Shown piece after piece: positions 62,350 through 64,000 of a DNA stretch of 64,000 nucleotides. Made by a program: the position numbers and the translations under genes. This DNA is from Akkermansia biwaensis (GTDB lineage Bacteria > Verrucomicrobiota > Verrucomicrobiia > Verrucomicrobiales > Akkermansiaceae): contig NZ_AP025943.1 in the NCBI RefSeq assembly GCF_026072915.1, forward strand, positions 806,001 through 870,000, in the 5' to 3' direction. Each line of letters opens with the position of its first letter. Position 1 is the stretch's first letter. Under the pieces are notes generated by a model. It was not told the origin of the DNA, did not search any database, and saw only the letters and a list, made by a program, of their open reading frames with translations.

Positions 62350-63300
62350 TTACCTGACGGTCACACCCAGTTGCTTCAGGCGCGCCTTCGCCTTGGCGGC
62401 GGCGGCGGGATTGGCTCCCCCCTTGGAAGCTACTTCCTGGTAGCAGAAGATGGCCGCGTTCGTGTCTTTCATCTTGGTCAGGTAGTATTCCGCCACTTCC
62501 AGCTGCTGGGCTATCAGTTCCCTCTTCATGGCGGCCAGGTCCGCGCGGGCGGCTCCGGCCTTCGCGGTGTTCGGGTAGCGCTGCAGGTAGTCTTCATACG
62601 CTTCCTGCGCGCGGGCCACGTTGACGTGGTTGCGGTCGCCGTCGGCAGCCGCCTGGCGGTACAGGGTGGCAATCTGGAGCTGGGCCGTGGGGGCCAGCGG
62701 AGAATCCGGATGGTTGTCCACCAGATTCTGGTAGGCTTCAATGGCTTCCTTCATGCGGCCGCGCGTTGCCAGATAATTGCCCAGCACGTTCATGGCCTGC
62801 GGGGCGGAAGGCGCATACGGAGCGTTGTCCCGCACGTGGTTCAGCCATTCCGTCACGTTTCTGGGGTCCATCCGTACGTCGAACATCCACAGAACGCGGT
62901 TGGTCAGCGCGCCGCTGGCCGCGCCGAAGGCCATTTCCTTCTGCCGTTCCATGGCCTTGGCATACAGGGGGCTGTCCGGGTGGCGGTCTATCAGCTTCTG
63001 GTACTGGTCGAACGCTTCGGCAGGGTCCTTCCTGGCCTCGTACAGTTCCGCCATTCTGAATCTGGCCTGAGGGGCTTCCCGCGAAAGGGGATGCTTTTCC
63101 ACCACGCGCTTGTACTTCTTGATGGCTCCGGAAAGGTCGTTTTTCTCCTCCTTCCCCCTGGCTTCCTGCATCAGGGAGATGGCTTTCTGGTCCACCATGC
63201 GGACGGTTCCGGGGGGCGGGGGCGCTTCCGAAGAACACTGGCACAGCACGAAGGTTCCGGCCACGGCGGCCATGATGACAAGCGGCTTTTTCACATTCAT
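62350..63300 (-). CDS. bamD: Outer-membrane assembly lipoprotein BamD-like (TPR)
   Basis: A 316-residue protein with a signal MNVKKPLVIMAAVAGTFVLC followed by QCSSEAPPPPG; the lipid-modified Cys is probably Cys20 or Cys22, although the lipobox is not perfect. Five to six tetratricopeptide-like repeats follow (for example AIKKYKRVVEKHPLS, AFDQYQKLIDRHPDSPL, AIEAYQNLVDNHPDSPL and AYEDYLQRYPN). This matches BamD, a core part of the beta-barrel assembly machine, needed by the porins and autotransporter in this window. Neighbouring lptE supports an outer-membrane biogenesis role; other TPR lipoproteins such as CpoB-like are less likely. Confidence 0.8.
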   Translation of the reverse strand: MNVKKPLVIMAAVAGTFVLCQCSSEAPPPPGTVRMVDQKAISLMQEARGKEEKNDLSGAIKKYKRVVEKHPLSREAPQARFRMAELYEARKDPAEAFDQYQKLIDRHPDSPLYAKAMERQKEMAFGAASGALTNRVLWMFDVRMDPRNVTEWLNHVRDNAPYAPSAPQAMNVLGNYLATRGRMKEAIEAYQNLVDNHPDSPLAPTAQLQIATLYRQAAADGDRNHVNVARAQEAYEDYLQRYPNTAKAGAARADLAAMKRELIAQQLEVAEYYLTKMKDTNAAIFCYQEVASKGGANPAAAAKAKARLKQLGVTVR

Positions 63301-63365
63301 GACTTTACAGGAGGCAACGAGACCGCGTCAACCCGGTGAACGCAGATTGACGCGCAAAAGAAGAA

Positions 63366-63857
63366 TCAATGGCCCTTGCCGTACACGGCTTCGGCGTCAA
63401 AAACCACGCCGCCGTCCGCTTCCCGCAGGGTAACGGGCTGCCCCTGGGGCTGGGCTTTCAGTTCGTCGCCAAACGGGACGGAACGGTAAAAACAGGAGTG
63501 GTGCCCGGTATGGCAGGCTCCGGCGCCGCACTGGTCCACCAGCACGATCAGGGCGTCCTGGTCGCAGTCAATCAATATTTGCTTCACTTTCTGCACGTGC
63601 CCGCTGGTCGCCCCCTTGTGCCAGATTTCCTGGCGGCTGCGGGAATAATAAACGGCTTCCCCCAGTTCCATGGTCATGCGCAGGGATTCCGCATTCATGT
63701 AGGCCAGCATCAGGGGTTCATGGGTCACATGGTCCATGGCCAGGGCCGGAATCAGGCCATTCTGGTCAAATTTGGGGGCGAATTCCACGCCTTTTTCCAC
63801 ATTCACCTTGCCGCGGTCGGCAAAGACAATCCTGGATGCGATGTCATTTTGTTCCAT
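63366..63857 (-). CDS. hisI: Phosphoribosyl-AMP cyclohydrolase
   Basis: A 163-residue enzyme of histidine synthesis, hydrolysing phosphoribosyl-AMP. [43 protein letters not shown] and [15 protein letters not shown] are the HisI motifs; the Cys and Asp residues bind zinc and magnesium. It lacks a HisE domain. The start at 63857 gives the usual N-terminus; the longer frame to 63950 is rejected. The last gene of the minus group, 65 bp before the bamD start region. Confidence 0.93.
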   Translation of the reverse strand: MEQNDIASRIVFADRGKVNVEKGVEFAPKFDQNGLIPALAMDHVTHEPLMLAYMNAESLRMTMELGEAVYYSRSRQEIWHKGATSGHVQKVKQILIDCDQDALIVLVDQCGAGACHTGHHSCFYRSVPFGDELKAQPQGQPVTLREADGGVVFDAEAVYGKGH

Positions 63858-63943
63858 AACCGGCCCCCTTAGTACATGAAATATTCGGCATATACCAATC
63901 TTTTCTGTTGCTCTGACGCAACGAAATGCTTTCATAGGGCGGT

Positions 63944-64000
63944 ATGGCATTCACGGCATCCCAAGCGTTCGACCTGCTCCGCACCGCCTTCTCCCGCAAC
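63944..64000 (+). CDS. Start of a DNA polymerase III delta'-like gene (3' end outside window)
   Basis: The frame starts ATG at 63944 and reads [19 protein letters not shown] before the window ends. The N-terminus resembles delta' (HolB/DnaX-like) clamp-loader subunits, which begin with a similar 'F..A...L..A...N..HAYL' region. Only 19 residues are visible, so the call is tentative. Confidence 0.4.
   Translation, partial: MAFTASQAFDLLRTAFSRN

Noticed and set aside
1-64000. CRISPR arrays, insertion sequences, prophage or integrase genes
   Set aside because: I looked for direct-repeat arrays, transposase or integrase motifs and terminal inverted repeats and saw none in the window.

Overview
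This window looks like chromosomal DNA of a Gram-negative member of the Verrucomicrobiota, most likely Akkermansia or a close relative. The pointers are sulfatases with a CSPSR active site, a giant PEP-CTERM surface protein, a giant autotransporter, lipid A and outer-membrane assembly genes (lpxK, lptE, bamD), an orphan H-X9-DG pseudopilin, and high G+C genes with few clear Shine-Dalgarno sites. The species is inferred from recall of gene families, not from a database search.

Layout. 1-6.5 kb: the tail of a sulfatase, rsmB, tpiA, a pseudopilin, a membrane protein and a second sulfatase. 6.5-8.8 kb: an A+T-rich stretch, a GAF-like membrane protein and tRNA-Lys. 8.8-11.3 kb: a hotdog thioesterase, a ComF-type phosphoribosyltransferase, a small conserved gene and mazG. 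11.4-18.9 kb: a 2,224-residue PEP-CTERM protein with an unusual promoter region. 19-29 kb: rnd, a frameshifted porin, a coiled-coil zinc-ribbon protein, lpxK and a 1,475-residue M16 peptidase with a cysteine-protease-like tail. 29-35.5 kb: an NfeD/flotillin/DUF4126 operon, two convergent entericidin-like lipoproteins, ddh, an L,D-transpeptidase and a YdeI-like gene. 35.5-42.9 kb: a 2,304-residue autotransporter, its promoter region and tRNA-Asp. 43-64 kb: mostly housekeeping genes (ilvA, maf, hflX, a Ser/Thr kinase, a ROK kinase, thiL, cmk, plsC, recF, rnc, a porin, rsmI, lptE, bamD, hisI and the start of a holB-like gene).

The strongest discovery candidate is a pair of matching DNA switches, one upstream of each giant surface-protein gene. 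Each locus has two copies of the palindrome CGGATT-NNN-AATCCG whose three-base centres are reverse complements of each other (TGC/GCA at one locus, AGA/TCT at the other). The two copies are therefore a true inverted repeat bounding a 329-bp and a 186-bp segment. In both loci a TTGAC -35 box lies just inside the distal copy and points away from the gene. Inverting the segment would place that box exactly 17 bp from a TA-starting -10-like hexamer outside the proximal copy, now facing the gene. The natural reading is phase-variable invertible promoters with the crossover site inside the promoter spacer, both OFF in this sequence. The centres differ between loci, which could keep recombination local. 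No recombinase is seen in the window, so the enzyme would act from elsewhere.

Other notable points are a possible M16/clan-CD peptidase fusion, a one-base frameshift in an OprB-like porin, a PlsC-OlsB fusion in PlsC-first order, and a 9-bp-period tandem repeat at the 3' side of the autotransporter gene.
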